A program made the translations under genes and the position numbers. This document shows positions 1-8,533 of a stretch of 64,000 nt of DNA, piece by piece. Within the stretch, counting starts at the first letter, position 1. Every line of letters begins with the position of its first letter. This DNA is from Amycolatopsis viridis (lineage in GTDB: Bacteria > Actinomycetota > Actinomycetes > Mycobacteriales > Pseudonocardiaceae), in NCBI RefSeq assembly GCF_011758765.1, contig NZ_JAANOU010000001.1:4402001-4466000 (forward strand), written 5' to 3'. The notes beneath the pieces were generated by a model that was not told where the DNA came from, made no database searches, and was given only the letters and a program-made list of their open reading frames with translations.

Positions 1-123
1 GCGATGATCTACAACAACCACGAGAACAACACCGAGAACGTGTGGCTGGTCGGCATCGCGATCGCCATCGTGATCGGACTGCTGCTGGACCTCCGGAAGA
101 AGCGCACGGCCTGGCGCCGCTGA
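1..123 (+). CDS. DUF2631-like membrane protein, C-terminal fragment
   Basis: Only the last 40 codons are inside the window; the start lies upstream. The fragment has a polar Asn-rich stretch, one hydrophobic helix (WLVGIAIAIVIGLLLDL) and a basic tail ending TAWRR. That pattern fits the small actinobacterial DUF2631 membrane proteins, which sit next to this chromosomal block in mycobacteria (Rv2876 region). It ends 18 bp before a strong intrinsic terminator. No function is known for the family. The assignment rests on the tail motif and synteny, so it is moderate. Confidence 0.6.
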   Translation, partial: AMIYNNHENNTENVWLVGIAIAIVIGLLLDLRKKRTAWRR

Positions 124-140
124 CGCACCGGACACGATGA

Positions 141-168
141 GGGGCCCCTCGGCGAGGGGCCCCTTTTT
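141..168 (+). terminator. Intrinsic terminator after the DUF2631-like gene
   Basis: A perfect 10-bp stem (GGGGCCCCTC / GAGGGGCCCC) with a GGC loop is followed directly by TTTTT on the plus strand. It lies between the plus-strand gene ending at 123 and the minus-strand ABC permease ending at 174. The T-tract favours plus-strand termination, but the stem could also stop the opposing operon. Confidence 0.9.
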
Positions 169-173
169 GCTGC

Positions 174-770
174 TCAGGCGTCCCGCCGGGCGAAGAGGAA
201 GCCGGTGACGGCGAGCGCGGCGACGAGCCACCCGGCCAGCACCAGGCCACCCAGCGCGGGTGGCAGGGGGCCCGGCCGGTAGAGCGCCGCCCCGGCCCGG
301 TCGGGCAGGTAGGCGGCGGGCAGCAGCGGGGACACCACGTACACCAGCGTCACCACCGTCGCCAGCGCCCCGACGAGACTGCGCACCGCGAGGCCGACGG
401 CGAGCGCGAGCAGGCCGATCAGGACCAGGTACGCGGCGGCTCCCGCCACCGGCACGCCGGACGACAGCGCGCCGGTCAGCGCGGCGGCCGGGGTGGCGAC
501 GGCGAGGTAGGCGAGCACCTTCCCGGTGAGCAGCACGAGCCGGTCCGGCACAGCGGCCAGGCTGGTGCGGATCTGCCCCCCGGCGTACTCGGTGGCCGCG
601 GCCAGGACCCCGAGCAGCAGGAATCCCGCCTGACCGAACTCGACCGCGCGGTGGCCCAGCGGGGGCGCGACGACCACGGTGAGGGCTACCGTCCCCGGCA
701 CCACGCGCAGGGTCGCCAACTTGATCAGCTCGGCGAGGACGACGTGGCGGAGCGCGTTGCTGCCCGGCAC
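174..770 (-). CDS. ABC-2 type transporter permease (second permease)
   Basis: A 198-residue integral membrane protein with about six hydrophobic segments, ending in FLFARRDA. It is the last gene of a five-gene operon (kinase, regulator, ATPase, permease, permease). The GTG start at 770 lies 1 bp after the upstream permease stop, which implies translational coupling. It resembles the upstream permease over the C-terminal half (both have GGLVLAGW and end in RRDA), so the two are probably paralogs forming a heterodimeric channel. The transported substrate cannot be read from sequence. Peptide or antibiotic export is typical for such cassettes, but that is inference. Confidence 0.82.
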   Translation of the reverse strand: MPGSNALRHVVLAELIKLATLRVVPGTVALTVVVAPPLGHRAVEFGQAGFLLLGVLAAATEYAGGQIRTSLAAVPDRLVLLTGKVLAYLAVATPAAALTGALSSGVPVAGAAAYLVLIGLLALAVGLAVRSLVGALATVVTLVYVVSPLLPAAYLPDRAGAALYRPGPLPPALGGLVLAGWLVAALAVTGFLFARRDA

Positions 771-771
771 G

Positions 772-1548
772 TCAGGCGTCCCGCCGGTGGAAGACCACCA
801 CGCCGATCCCGAGCGCGAGCACGGTCCACCCGGCCAGCACGAGACCGCCCGCGGTGGGTGACAGCGGCGCCGTCAGGGGGCTGTTCCGCACGAACAGTTG
901 CGCCCCTGCCGCGTCGGGCAGGAACTTCGCCGGCGGGAAGACCTTGGCCAGCAGCAACGACACCGAGACCACCGTGGTGTTGGCGATGAGCACGACCAGC
1001 GGCACCACCCCGCCGCGCGTCACGGTGGCGACGGCGAGCGCGATCAGCGACATGCAGGTGCAGTAGAGGGAGACCCCGCCGATCCGCCAGCCGAGCGCGT
1101 CGAGCGCCTGCGCGGGCGACACGCCGTGGGGACCCAGCAACGGCTGTCCCACGACGACCCCCAGCACGACCGACGCGGCGGTCAGCGCGGCCGTCACCAG
1201 CGCCACGACCACCGCTTTCGCCGTGAACAGCCGGACGCGGCGTGGCTGGCTGGTCAGGCTCGGCGTGATCTGCCGCCCGCCACCGGCGTCGGCCGCGCCG
1301 GCGGTGTACTCGCTGCTGATGGCGACGACACCGAGCAGCACCCCGGCGGCGGCGCCGACGGCACCGGTCTCGATGCTCAGTTCGGTGAGGTTCCGGTCGC
1401 CGAGCGGATGGCCCTCGGCGAGCCGCGAGCGGATGGTGTTCGCGTTCAGACCGGTGATCGCCGGAGCGGCGACGAGGCAGATCCCGGCCGCGATCCGGGC
1501 CGGCCACAACGACACCAGCTTGCGGAACTCGGCGCCCAGGTACGTCAT
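772..1548 (-). CDS. ABC-2 type transporter permease (first permease)
   Basis: A 258-residue membrane protein starting MTYLGAEFRKL, with a first transmembrane helix at about residues 18-36 and several more, ending VVVFHRRDA. The ATG at 1548 overlaps the ATPase stop in an ATGA, so I chose it over a longer open frame reaching 1755. It carries the typical layout of drug- or bacteriocin-type ABC-2 permeases: a cytoplasmic amphipathic start, then six helices. It pairs with the smaller permease downstream and the ATPase upstream. Confidence 0.85.
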   Translation of the reverse strand: MTYLGAEFRKLVSLWPARIAAGICLVAAPAITGLNANTIRSRLAEGHPLGDRNLTELSIETGAVGAAAGVLLGVVAISSEYTAGAADAGGGRQITPSLTSQPRRVRLFTAKAVVVALVTAALTAASVVLGVVVGQPLLGPHGVSPAQALDALGWRIGGVSLYCTCMSLIALAVATVTRGGVVPLVVLIANTTVVSVSLLLAKVFPPAKFLPDAAGAQLFVRNSPLTAPLSPTAGGLVLAGWTVLALGIGVVVFHRRDA

Positions 1549-2246
1549 CGGCTCTCCCCGGTCAGCGCGAAGAAGGCGTCCTCCAGCGATGCGTGCCCGG
1601 CGGTGACCTCGGCCACGGATCCACTGTGGACGACCGTGCCGCGGTTGAGCACCACGAGGTGGTCGGCCGTGCTGGCCAGCTCGCTCATCAGGTGACTGGA
1701 CAGCAGCACCGTCCGGCCCTCTCCCGCGTAGGCCCGCAGGAACTCCCGCAGCCACCGGATACCGTGCGGATCGAGGCCGTTCACCGGCTCGTCCAGCACC
1801 AGCACGTCCGGTTCCCCGAGCAGCGCCGCGGCGAGCCCGAGCCGCTGGTTCATGCCGAGGGAGAACGCGCCGACCCGCTTGCGCCCCGCGTCACCGAGCC
1901 CGACGAGGTCGAGCACCGCGGCGATCCGCCGCCGCGGGATGCCGTTGCTGGCGGCTACCCATGCCAGGTGGCCGCGCGCGGTTCGCGAGCGGTGCGCCCC
2001 GCTGCCCTCCAGCAGCGAGCCCACGGTCCGCAACGGATTCCGCAGCGACCGGTACGGCTTCCCGCCGATCAGCGCGGCGCCCGCGTCGGCCGAGTCGAGG
2101 CCGAGGAGGATGCGCAGCGTGGACGACTTGCCCGCCCCGTTGGGGCCGAGCAACCCGGTGACCTGACCGGCCTTCGCGGTGAAGCTGACCTCGCGCACCA
2201 CGACCTTCGCGCCGTGCCGCTTGACCAGACCCGATATTTCGATCAT
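1545..2246 (-). CDS. ABC transporter ATP-binding protein
   Basis: A 233-residue ATPase. Walker A is GLLGPNGAGKSS (about residues 33-44), the signature region is FSLGMNQRLGLA, Walker B is VLVLDEPVNGLDPHG, and the switch His lies in LLSSHLMSE. This is the DrrA/BcrA-like subfamily that drives two ABC-2 permeases. The start is set at MIEISGLVKRHG, where the family normally begins. A TTG codon at 2303 overlapping the response-regulator stop (TTGA) would add 19 unconserved residues and cannot be excluded. The gene is embedded between its regulator and its permeases. Confidence 0.92.
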   Translation of the reverse strand: MIEISGLVKRHGAKVVVREVSFTAKAGQVTGLLGPNGAGKSSTLRILLGLDSADAGAALIGGKPYRSLRNPLRTVGSLLEGSGAHRSRTARGHLAWVAASNGIPRRRIAAVLDLVGLGDAGRKRVGAFSLGMNQRLGLAAALLGEPDVLVLDEPVNGLDPHGIRWLREFLRAYAGEGRTVLLSSHLMSELASTADHLVVLNRGTVVHSGSVAEVTAGHASLEDAFFALTGESR

Positions 2247-2299
2247 GCCGCCAGCCTGTGGCCTGGCGGGGCCGGGCGGCATCGGCCAAAGGTTGACAC

Positions 2300-2959
2300 T
2301 CAACGGCGCAGCGAGTCGACGAACCCGGTTTCATAGGCGAGGACGACGAGTTGTGTCCGGTCCCGGACGCCGAGCTTGTCGAACAACCGGCTGAGGTACG
2401 TCTTCACCGTCGCGCGGCTGAGGAACAACGCGGCGGCGATCTCGTCGTTCGACATGCCTTCGGCGATCGCCGCGACGACGTCCCGTTCGCGTTCCGTCAG
2501 CTCGTCGAACCGGGCGCGTTCCGGCTGGTCGCGGCGCCGGCCGAACTCCGCGATCACCCGGCCCGTCACCTCGGGCGCCAGCATCGCGTGCCCGTCGTGG
2601 ACCGTCCGCACCGCGCGGAGGATCTCCGGCGGGCCGGCGTTCTTCAGCAGGAACCCGGAGGCTCCCGCGCGCAGCGCCTCGTACACGTACTCGTCGAGGT
2701 CGAAGGTCGTCAGGATCAGCACCCGGGCCGCGGAGGACGCGCACACCTCGCGGGTGGCCGCCAGCCCGTCCAGCACCGGCATCCGGATGTCCATCAGCAC
2801 CACGTCCGGACGCAGCCGGCGCGCCGCGGCGACCGCGGCGGCGCCGTCCCGCGCCTCGCCCACGAGCACCAGACCCGCGTCGGCGGTGACCAGTTCGCAC
2901 AGCGAGCCGCGCAGGAGGTCGTCGTCCTCGGCGACGAGAACGCGGATCCGCCCGCTCAC
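2300..2959 (-). CDS. NarL/LuxR-family response regulator
   Basis: A 219-residue regulator. The receiver domain (about 1-120) has the acidic pocket EDDD and the phospho-acceptor Asp in VVLMDIRMP; the LuxR-type HTH (about 155-215) has LTERERDVV and SNDEIAAALFLSRATVKTYLS cut by the recognition helix. The GTG start at 2959 overlaps the kinase stop in a GTGA. Its partner is the kinase immediately upstream, and the downstream ABC transporter genes are its likely target because all five genes are translationally linked. Confidence 0.93.
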   Translation of the reverse strand: MSGRIRVLVAEDDDLLRGSLCELVTADAGLVLVGEARDGAAAVAAARRLRPDVVLMDIRMPVLDGLAATREVCASSAARVLILTTFDLDEYVYEALRAGASGFLLKNAGPPEILRAVRTVHDGHAMLAPEVTGRVIAEFGRRRDQPERARFDELTERERDVVAAIAEGMSNDEIAAALFLSRATVKTYLSRLFDKLGVRDRTQLVVLAYETGFVDSLRR

Positions 2960-4029
2960 CCGCGGGGCTCCGGCAGCACCGCGCACAGTGCGAAACCGCC
3001 GTCCGCGGTCGAGCCGGCCGTCAGTTCGCCGCCGAGCGACTCCACCCGCTCCCGCAACCCGATCAGACCGAACCCTCCCCCGGCGTGACGTCCGCCGCCC
3101 ATGGTTCCACCGCTGTTGGTCACCTCCACGACGACCTCGCGGTCGAGCACCACGACGGACACCGCGCACCGGCAGCCCGGCGCGTGCGTGGCCGCGTTCG
3201 TCAGCCCTTCCTGCACGATCCGGTACACCGCCAGCCCCGTGCTCGGGGGCAGGCCGTCCGCGTTCCGCACAGCGAGGGTCACGTCGATGCCGGTGCCGCG
3301 CACCCGTTCGGCCACGGCTTCGAGGTCGGCGATCCCCGGCTGAGGCGCGCGTTCGGCGGGGCGAGCGCTGTCCCGGACCGCGCCGAGCACCGACCGGAGA
3401 TCGGTCAGGGCGTCCTTGGCCGTCCGCTCGATACGGGTCAACCGGCTCGTCAGCTTCGCGGCGTCGTCCGAGCCGACGTGGGCCGCGACCCCGGCGGTGA
3501 CCGCGATCGTGCCCAGCGAATGCGACACGACGTCGTGCACCTCCCGCGCCACCCGCAATCGCTCTTCGAGCACCGCACGGCGCGCGGCTTCCTCCCGCTC
3601 CCGCCGGATCGATTCGCCGAGCCGGAACGCGCCCGCCAGCACCAGCAGGCTCACCATGACGTACCGCAGGACGTCGTCCCACGCCGTCGATCCGGCCGTG
3701 AGCAGGACGGCCACGACCACGACGAGCGTCACCGGCGCGACCCGGGAGGAGCGTGCGCCGCCGGCCCGGACCACCAGCGGGTACAGCGTCCACGCCGCCG
3801 CGACGAACGGATCGGGCGTGAGGCCGAGCAGCGCGCCCGCGAGAGTCACCGTCGCGACGACGCCGAACGCCACCGCCGGCCACCGCGACCGCATCAGGAC
3901 CCCGGCGACGAAGAGCGGCACGAGCACGACGACCGGTCCCGGTGGGAGCGGAAGCCAGAACACCGCCACGCACAGCACGGCGACAGCCCCGTCGGTCAGG
4001 ACCTGCCGGGACGCACGTGGAATCGGCAC
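2956..4029 (-). CDS. Two-component sensor histidine kinase (HisKA_3 type)
   Basis: A 357-residue membrane kinase. The N-terminal region (about 15-135) has several hydrophobic helices with very short loops, so it may sense signals within the membrane. The HisKA_3 dimerisation helix carries the phospho-acceptor His in REVHDVVSHS. The ATPase domain has the N-box GLTNAATHA and a G-box around GGGFGLIGLRERV. The GTG start at 4029 is favoured by a -10 hexamer 7 nt upstream, suggesting a leaderless mRNA. It is the first gene of the kinase-regulator-ABC operon. Such cassettes often respond to cell-envelope stress or antibiotics; that is inference. Confidence 0.92.
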   Translation of the reverse strand: MPIPRASRQVLTDGAVAVLCVAVFWLPLPPGPVVVLVPLFVAGVLMRSRWPAVAFGVVATVTLAGALLGLTPDPFVAAAWTLYPLVVRAGGARSSRVAPVTLVVVVAVLLTAGSTAWDDVLRYVMVSLLVLAGAFRLGESIRREREEAARRAVLEERLRVAREVHDVVSHSLGTIAVTAGVAAHVGSDDAAKLTSRLTRIERTAKDALTDLRSVLGAVRDSARPAERAPQPGIADLEAVAERVRGTGIDVTLAVRNADGLPPSTGLAVYRIVQEGLTNAATHAPGCRCAVSVVVLDREVVVEVTNSGGTMGGGRHAGGGFGLIGLRERVESLGGELTAGSTADGGFALCAVLPEPRG

Positions 4030-4036
4030 GAGGCCC

Positions 4037-4042
4037 AGATTA
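4037..4042 (-). promoter_or_regulatory. Probable -10 box, leaderless kinase promoter
   Basis: TAATCT on the minus strand fits TANNNT and ends 7 nt before the GTG of the sensor kinase. This is the spacing expected when transcription starts at the start codon. No convincing -35 is visible. The operon would then be transcribed independently of rlmN. Confidence 0.5.
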
Positions 4043-4072
4043 GAGGCGGCCGGTCTGCGCAGCCCCGGGTGA

Positions 4073-5197
4073 TCAGCCCTCGGCGGCCAGCTGCCCGCAC
4101 GCGGCGGCGATCTCCTGCCCGCGCGTGTCCCGCACGGTGCAGGCCACGCCGCCCTCGTTGACGCGCCGCACGAACTCACGTTCCACCGGCTTCGGCGAAG
4201 CGTCCCACTCCGAGCCCGGCGTCGGGTTCAGCGGGATCAGGTTGACGTGCACCAGCCGGCCCAGGTGCCGGCGCAACCGCTTCGCGAGCAGGTCGGCGCG
4301 CCACGGCTGGTCGTTCACGTCGCGGATCAGCGCGTACTCGATCGACACGCGGCGGCCCGTGGTGTCGGCGTAGTACCGCGCCGCCTCCAGGACCTCGTCG
4401 ATCGGCCAGCGGTTGTTCACCGGCACCAGGGTGTCGCGCAGCTCGTCATCCGGGGTGTGCAGCGACACCGCCAGCCGGACCTGCATCTTCTCGTCCGCCA
4501 GCCGGCGGATCGCCGGGGCCAGGCCGACCGTCGACACGGTCACGGAGCGCTGGGAGATGCCCAGGCCGTTCGGGGCCGGATCGGTGATGCGCCGGACCGC
4601 GGCGATCACCCGCTTGTAGTTCGCGAGCGGCTCGCCCATGCCCATGAACACGATGTTCGACAGCCGCCCCGGACCGCCGGGCATCAGCCCGTCCCGCATG
4701 ACCGCGGCGGCCGAGCGGACCTGGTCGACGATCTCGGCCGTGGACAGGTTGCGGGTCAGCCCGGCCTGACCGGTCGCGCAGAACGGGCACGCCATACCGC
4801 AGCCGGCCTGACTGGAGATGCACAGCGTGGCCCGGTCGGGGTAGCGCATCAGCACGCTTTCCAGCAGCGTGCCGTCGTGCGCGCGCCACAGCGTCTTGCG
4901 GGTGGCACCGTCGTCGCAGGCCACCGCGCGCACCTCGGTGAGCAGCGGCGGCATCAGCTCGGACACCAGCCGCTCGCGCGCGGCGGCGGGGATGTCGGTC
5001 ATCGCGGCCGGATCGGCGGTCAGCCGGGCGAAGTAGTGGTTCGACAGCTGCTTGGCGCGGAACGGCTTCTCGCCGAGGTCGCTGACGGCCGCCGCGCGTT
5101 CGGCGGCGGTCAGGTCGGCGAGGTGGCGAGGCGGCATCCCACGCCGGGGAGCCTCGAAGAGCAGCGGCAATGTCGACACAACCACACATTGTCCCAC
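4073..5197 (-). CDS. rlmN: 23S rRNA (adenine2503-C2)/tRNA methyltransferase RlmN
   Basis: A radical SAM enzyme of up to 374 residues that methylates C2 of A2503 in 23S rRNA and A37 in some tRNAs. The CxxxCxxC cluster motif is CGMACPFC (around residue 130) and GEPLANY lies in the SAM-binding core. The C-terminal Cys in [12 protein letters not shown] is the methyl-carrying residue of the family. The N-terminal helical domain ([15 protein letters not shown]) matches the mycobacterial protein (Rv2880c), whose position in this block is also conserved. The start is uncertain: GTG at 5197, 5185 or 5179 are all possible. Confidence 0.95.
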   Translation of the reverse strand: MGQCVVVSTLPLLFEAPRRGMPPRHLADLTAAERAAAVSDLGEKPFRAKQLSNHYFARLTADPAAMTDIPAAARERLVSELMPPLLTEVRAVACDDGATRKTLWRAHDGTLLESVLMRYPDRATLCISSQAGCGMACPFCATGQAGLTRNLSTAEIVDQVRSAAAVMRDGLMPGGPGRLSNIVFMGMGEPLANYKRVIAAVRRITDPAPNGLGISQRSVTVSTVGLAPAIRRLADEKMQVRLAVSLHTPDDELRDTLVPVNNRWPIDEVLEAARYYADTTGRRVSIEYALIRDVNDQPWRADLLAKRLRRHLGRLVHVNLIPLNPTPGSEWDASPKPVEREFVRRVNEGGVACTVRDTRGQEIAAACGQLAAEG

Positions 5198-5241
5198 GCC
5201 CTCCCGCGTCCCGGCCCCGCGGCCCGGCCGGGCGCCGCCCC

Positions 5242-6048
5242 CTACTGCGGCCGGGTGGCCCGCAACGAGTACAGCAGCGGAACCCGGGGGCGCCCGGCCG
5301 GGAGCCGGTAGGCGACACCGTGCCGTTCCAGGACGGCGAACCGCTGCCAGAGCGTGAAGTCGTGCTCGTGCAGGAAGTCCAGGCGCAGGCCGGCGTCGAG
5401 CAGCGCCGTGACCACCTCGCCCAGGCCGTGGGCGAACTCCACCGACCGGGCGTGCTGGACGCGCGCCTCCCGGTCGGCGTAGGTGCTGTCGTTGTCCTCC
5501 CAGACCTGTGGCCCCTCGGCGAAGTAGTCGTAGGTGACCGTGCGGCCTTCGTCCTCATCGAGGACGTCGGCGAACGGGTGGAACTCCGCCAGGTAGAGGA
5601 ACCCGCCCGGGCGCAGCAGTTCGGCGACCGTGCGGGCCCAGCGGCCGACATCGGGCAGCCAGCACAGCGAACCCAGTCCCGTGTAGACGATGTCGTAGGT
5701 CTCACCCAGCACGGACACGGCGTCGTACACGTCGGCCGCGACGAACCGCGCCGGCAGTCCGGCCTCCTGCGCGACCTCCCGGGCCGCGTCGATCGCCTTG
5801 CCGGAGAAGTCCAGACCGGTCACGCGGGCGCCGCGACGGGCCCAGGACAGGGTGTCCAGCCCGAAGTGGCATTGGAGGTGCACGAGGCTGCGGCCGTCGA
5901 CCTCGCCGACCTCGGCCGTCTCGAACTCCCGCAGCGTCTGGCCGCCCGCCCGGAAGCCCGCCAGATCGTAGAAGTCGCTGTCCAGGTGGACCGGGACCCG
6001 ATCGTCCCAGAGCGCCCGGTTGGTCGTGAGGTAGTCCGCGTCTGCCAC
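5242..6048 (-). CDS. Class I SAM-dependent methyltransferase
   Basis: A 268-residue soluble methyltransferase. The SAM-binding region starts at [24 protein letters not shown] (quoted in part: [13 protein letters not shown]), a degenerate motif I, and motif II acidic residue follows in GLDFSGKA. It has the layout of the actinobacterial family with a [11 protein letters not shown]-terminus and [11 protein letters not shown] near the C-terminus. The substrate is unknown. The GTG start at 6048 was chosen because the conserved sequence begins at [13 protein letters not shown]. It is divergent from the padR gene over a 114-bp gap holding a palindrome, so PadR may control it. Confidence 0.8.
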   Translation of the reverse strand: MADADYLTTNRALWDDRVPVHLDSDFYDLAGFRAGGQTLREFETAEVGEVDGRSLVHLQCHFGLDTLSWARRGARVTGLDFSGKAIDAAREVAQEAGLPARFVAADVYDAVSVLGETYDIVYTGLGSLCWLPDVGRWARTVAELLRPGGFLYLAEFHPFADVLDEDEGRTVTYDYFAEGPQVWEDNDSTYADREARVQHARSVEFAHGLGEVVTALLDAGLRLDFLHEHDFTLWQRFAVLERHGVAYRLPAGRPRVPLLYSLRATRPQ

Positions 6049-6117
6049 GCCACGCAGCGTAACGATCACCGTGGGAGGTGGCGAACGGTTTTCCCCCGCT
6101 TGCACTCCGATAGTTTC

Positions 6118-6127
6118 CGATATATCG
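6118..6127. promoter_or_regulatory. Candidate PadR operator
   Basis: CGATATATCG is a perfect palindrome in the gap between the divergent methyltransferase and padR genes. It is flanked by AA/TT-type symmetry two bases out, and an upstream CGATA pairs with its TATCG half. PadR-family proteins commonly bind AT-rich palindromes in their own promoters, so autoregulation is likely. Confidence 0.5.
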
Positions 6128-6162
6128 TGAACATGTCGGAACAGTACGGAAGGAGAACCGAC

Positions 6163-6792
6163 ATGAGACACCACCCATTCCCCCCGCACCGTGAGCGCCC
6201 GGCCTTCGGCCCCTTCGCCCGCGGCGGTTTCGGAGATTTCCCCCCGGGCTGGGGCCCGGGTGGACCGCGCGGCGAGTTCCGGGGACGCGGCGGTCCACAT
6301 GGCCCGCACCGCGGGCGGCGAGGACGCCGGGGCGACGTGCGCGCCGCGATCCTCGCCCTGCTCGCCGAACAGCCCCGGCACGGCTACGAGATCATCAGTG
6401 AGATCGCCGAACGCAGCGGTGGCTTCTGGCGGCCGAGCCCGGGCTCGGTCTACCCGACGCTCCAGCTGCTGGCCGACGAAGGTCTGGTCGTGGCTCGCGA
6501 AGAGGGCGGCAAGCGCCTGTTCGAGCTGACCGACGCCGGCCGTGCGGCCGCAGAAGGCCAGGACGGGAAGCCGCCGTGGGAGCAGATCGCCCACGACGTC
6601 GACCCCACCGAGGTCGATCTGCGCAAGGCCGGCGGGATGCTGGCCGCCGCGGCGGTCCAGGTCTCCCAGGCCGGGACCTCCGGTCAGAAGCGGCGTGCGG
6701 CGGAGATCCTCAACGAAGCCCGCCGCTCGATCTACGCCGTGCTCGGCGAGATCGACACCGACGACGCCGACGGCACGGACGACACCGAGTGA
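6163..6792 (+). CDS. PadR-family transcriptional regulator with Gly/Pro/Arg-rich N-terminus
   Basis: A 209-residue repressor. Residues 1-58 are low-complexity (MRHHPFPPHRERP, then Gly/Pro/Arg-rich). The PadR winged helix begins at RGDVRAAILALLAEQPRHGY and includes SPGSVYPTLQLL and an acidic wing. A C-terminal helical part probably dimerises. The layout resembles E. coli YqjI, a nickel-responsive PadR protein whose N-terminus is His-rich, but only a few His are present here, so metal sensing is unproven. The ATG at 6163 is set by GGAAGGAG 8 nt upstream. Its 3' end overlaps the convergent methyltransferase by 61 bp. Confidence 0.88.
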   Translation: MRHHPFPPHRERPAFGPFARGGFGDFPPGWGPGGPRGEFRGRGGPHGPHRGRRGRRGDVRAAILALLAEQPRHGYEIISEIAERSGGFWRPSPGSVYPTLQLLADEGLVVAREEGGKRLFELTDAGRAAAEGQDGKPPWEQIAHDVDPTEVDLRKAGGMLAAAAVQVSQAGTSGQKRRAAEILNEARRSIYAVLGEIDTDDADGTDDTE

Positions 6793-7577
6793 CCGGGCAG
6801 CACGAGGCCGGTGGGCTTGACGCGGACGAGCACGCGATAGCCCACCGGCACCGTGAACCCGGCCGCCGGGGAGTGCCGGCCCCGCGATCCGTTGTCCCGT
6901 AGGACTTCGTCGATGGCGCGGTCGGCCACTCCGGGGCTGAACTCGATGCGCAGCACCGCCGACAGGCTCTCCGCGTCGGCGAACCACCACCGGGCCGTCA
7001 CCCGCCGGCACCGGAAACCCTGGGCCGCGAAGAAGTCGTCCACCGCGGCCGGGTCGTAGTCGGGCAGATCGGCCCGCATCCACCTCCCGTACGGCTCACT
7101 GGAGCCGTCCAGATCCACGATCGCGAGCGTTCCCCCGGGCCGCAGCACCCGGTCCGCCTCGCGCAGACCCGGTTCGCAGCCGGGCCCGAAGAAGTACGCG
7201 GTGCGGGCGTGCACCACGTCGGCACTGGCGTCCGGCACCGGGAGCAGCTGCGCGGAACCCCGCAGCACCCGCACTCCGGAGAGCTCCGCGACGCGGCGTT
7301 CGGCCCGGGCCACCAACGGTTCGTGTGGTTCCACGCCGATCACCGACCGTGCCGTCGCGGCGAAGTGCGGCAGGTGGAAACCATCCCCGCAGCCGACGTC
7401 GAGCACGTCCTTGCCGGCCCAGTCGCATTCCGCGGCCAGCACCCGCCAGATGTCGCCGCCCACGTCCTGGGCGCGGTTCTCCAGCTCGTAGGTGTCCGGG
7501 TAGTACCAGATGTTGGGGCTGGGCAGGACGTCCGCCCGGGACGTGGTCCGCTGCCCACGCCGGGCGATCTTCCACAC
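6732..7577 (-). CDS. Class I SAM-dependent methyltransferase, convergent with padR
   Basis: A 281-residue methyltransferase. Motif I is VLDVGCGDGFHLPHF (about 60-74), followed by the acidic residue in VIGVEPHEP, and post-motif regions SADVVHART and RVLRPGGTLAIVDLD. The last 20 residues are low-complexity Ser/Val/Pro and are read antisense to the padR 3' end. A shorter functional protein ending earlier in evolution is plausible. The GTG start at 7577 has a TATCCT hexamer 6 nt upstream, fitting a leaderless transcript. The substrate is unknown. Confidence 0.85.
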   Translation of the reverse strand: MWKIARRGQRTTSRADVLPSPNIWYYPDTYELENRAQDVGGDIWRVLAAECDWAGKDVLDVGCGDGFHLPHFAATARSVIGVEPHEPLVARAERRVAELSGVRVLRGSAQLLPVPDASADVVHARTAYFFGPGCEPGLREADRVLRPGGTLAIVDLDGSSEPYGRWMRADLPDYDPAAVDDFFAAQGFRCRRVTARWWFADAESLSAVLRIEFSPGVADRAIDEVLRDNGSRGRHSPAAGFTVPVGYRVLVRVKPTGLVLPGHSVSSVPSASSVSISPSTA

Positions 7578-7583
7578 ACCACA

Positions 7584-7589
7584 AGGATA
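7584..7589 (-). promoter_or_regulatory. Probable -10 box, leaderless methyltransferase promoter
   Basis: TATCCT on the minus strand fits TANNNT and ends 6 nt before the GTG at 7577. Confidence 0.42.
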
Positions 7590-7659
7590 ATCCAGCGGGT
7601 TTCCGGAAAGCGCTTCGTCTTCCGCTTAGACTGCTGCTTCCCCACCGATCGGAGGCGGT

Positions 7660-8502
7660 ATGTCCCTCGGATCCTCGGCCCCGTCGCCACTCCCGTCCGG
7701 TGTGCCCTGCTGGGTCGAACTCGCCACCGTGGACGAGGCGGCGTCGCACCGGTTCTACGAAGGGCTCTTCGGCTGGACGTACCTGCTCAGCCGCGATCCC
7801 GCGACGCGCACCGGCCGGTACCTGATCGGCACGCTCGGCGGCGTGCCCGTCGGCGGGCTGTACCAGGCCGCGCCGGGGCAGTCGAGCGCGTGGATGATCA
7901 ACATCTCGGTGCACAACGCCCACGCGGCGGCGAGCTGGGTGCAGCGGCTCGGCGGGACCGTCACCCTGGAGCCGACCGTGCTGCCCCACCGCGGCTGCAT
8001 CGTGCACGCGATCGAACCCTCGGGGGCACCGTTCGTGCTGTGGCAGCCACCGCCGGACTGGGCGTTCGCGACCGGCCATCCGAACACCTTCGACGGCGCC
8101 GACCTCAACACCCGCGACGGCGGCGCCGCGGACCACTTCTTCTGCCGGCTCTTCCAGTACACGAGCCTGCAGGTGGGCGACAGCCGCGGCATCGACTACG
8201 CGGAATGGCGGCTGGAGCAGGAACCGGTGCTCTACCGGTACGTGATGGGCCCGGAGTACCCGCCGCAGACCCCGCCGCACTGGATGGTGTACTTCGCGGT
8301 CGACCCGGCGCGCGGCGCGGACGCCACCGCCGGGCACGCGCTGATGCTCGGCGGCACCGTGCTGGTCGAGCCCTACGACACGCCTTGGGGCCGCATCGCG
8401 ATCCTGGCCGACCCGGCCGGCGCGGTGTTCTCGATCATCGACCACGCGCAGGTCGGTGAGGGCTGGGGCCGTGCCGAGGTGGACGACCCGTACGACGACT
8501 AG
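7660..8502 (+). CDS. VOC-family (glyoxalase/bleomycin-resistance fold) protein
   Basis: A 280-residue protein with two VOC modules. The first starts at GVPCWVELATVDEAASHRFY and the second ends in a PWGRIAILADPAGAVFSI strand, the family hallmark. The VOC superfamily includes glyoxalases, dioxygenases and antibiotic-sequestering proteins. The substrate cannot be inferred. An RBS GGAGGCGG immediately precedes ATG at 7660. The module is common in actinobacteria as a hydroxylase or resistance-like protein of unknown role. Confidence 0.85.
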   Translation: MSLGSSAPSPLPSGVPCWVELATVDEAASHRFYEGLFGWTYLLSRDPATRTGRYLIGTLGGVPVGGLYQAAPGQSSAWMINISVHNAHAAASWVQRLGGTVTLEPTVLPHRGCIVHAIEPSGAPFVLWQPPPDWAFATGHPNTFDGADLNTRDGGAADHFFCRLFQYTSLQVGDSRGIDYAEWRLEQEPVLYRYVMGPEYPPQTPPHWMVYFAVDPARGADATAGHALMLGGTVLVEPYDTPWGRIAILADPAGAVFSIIDHAQVGEGWGRAEVDDPYDD

Positions 8503-8505
8503 CGC

Positions 8506-8527
8506 TGTACCTACCAGTAGGTACAAT
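8506..8527 (+). promoter_or_regulatory. Operator overlapping the cupin-gene -10 box
   Basis: The arms TGTACCTAC (8506-8514) and GTAGGTACA (8517-8525) are a perfect 9-bp inverted repeat around a CA spacer. The right arm overlaps the -10 hexamer TACAAT (8522-8527), which ends 6 nt before the cupin ATG. A dimeric repressor bound here would block RNA polymerase. The cognate regulator is not identifiable and no regulator gene is adjacent. Confidence 0.75.
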
Positions 8528-8533
8528 CGGGAG

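Noticed and set aside
5242-7083. A single 613-residue minus-strand protein joining both methyltransferase regions
   Set aside because: The N-terminal half is antisense to padR and lacks motifs; the conserved methyltransferase begins near 6048.
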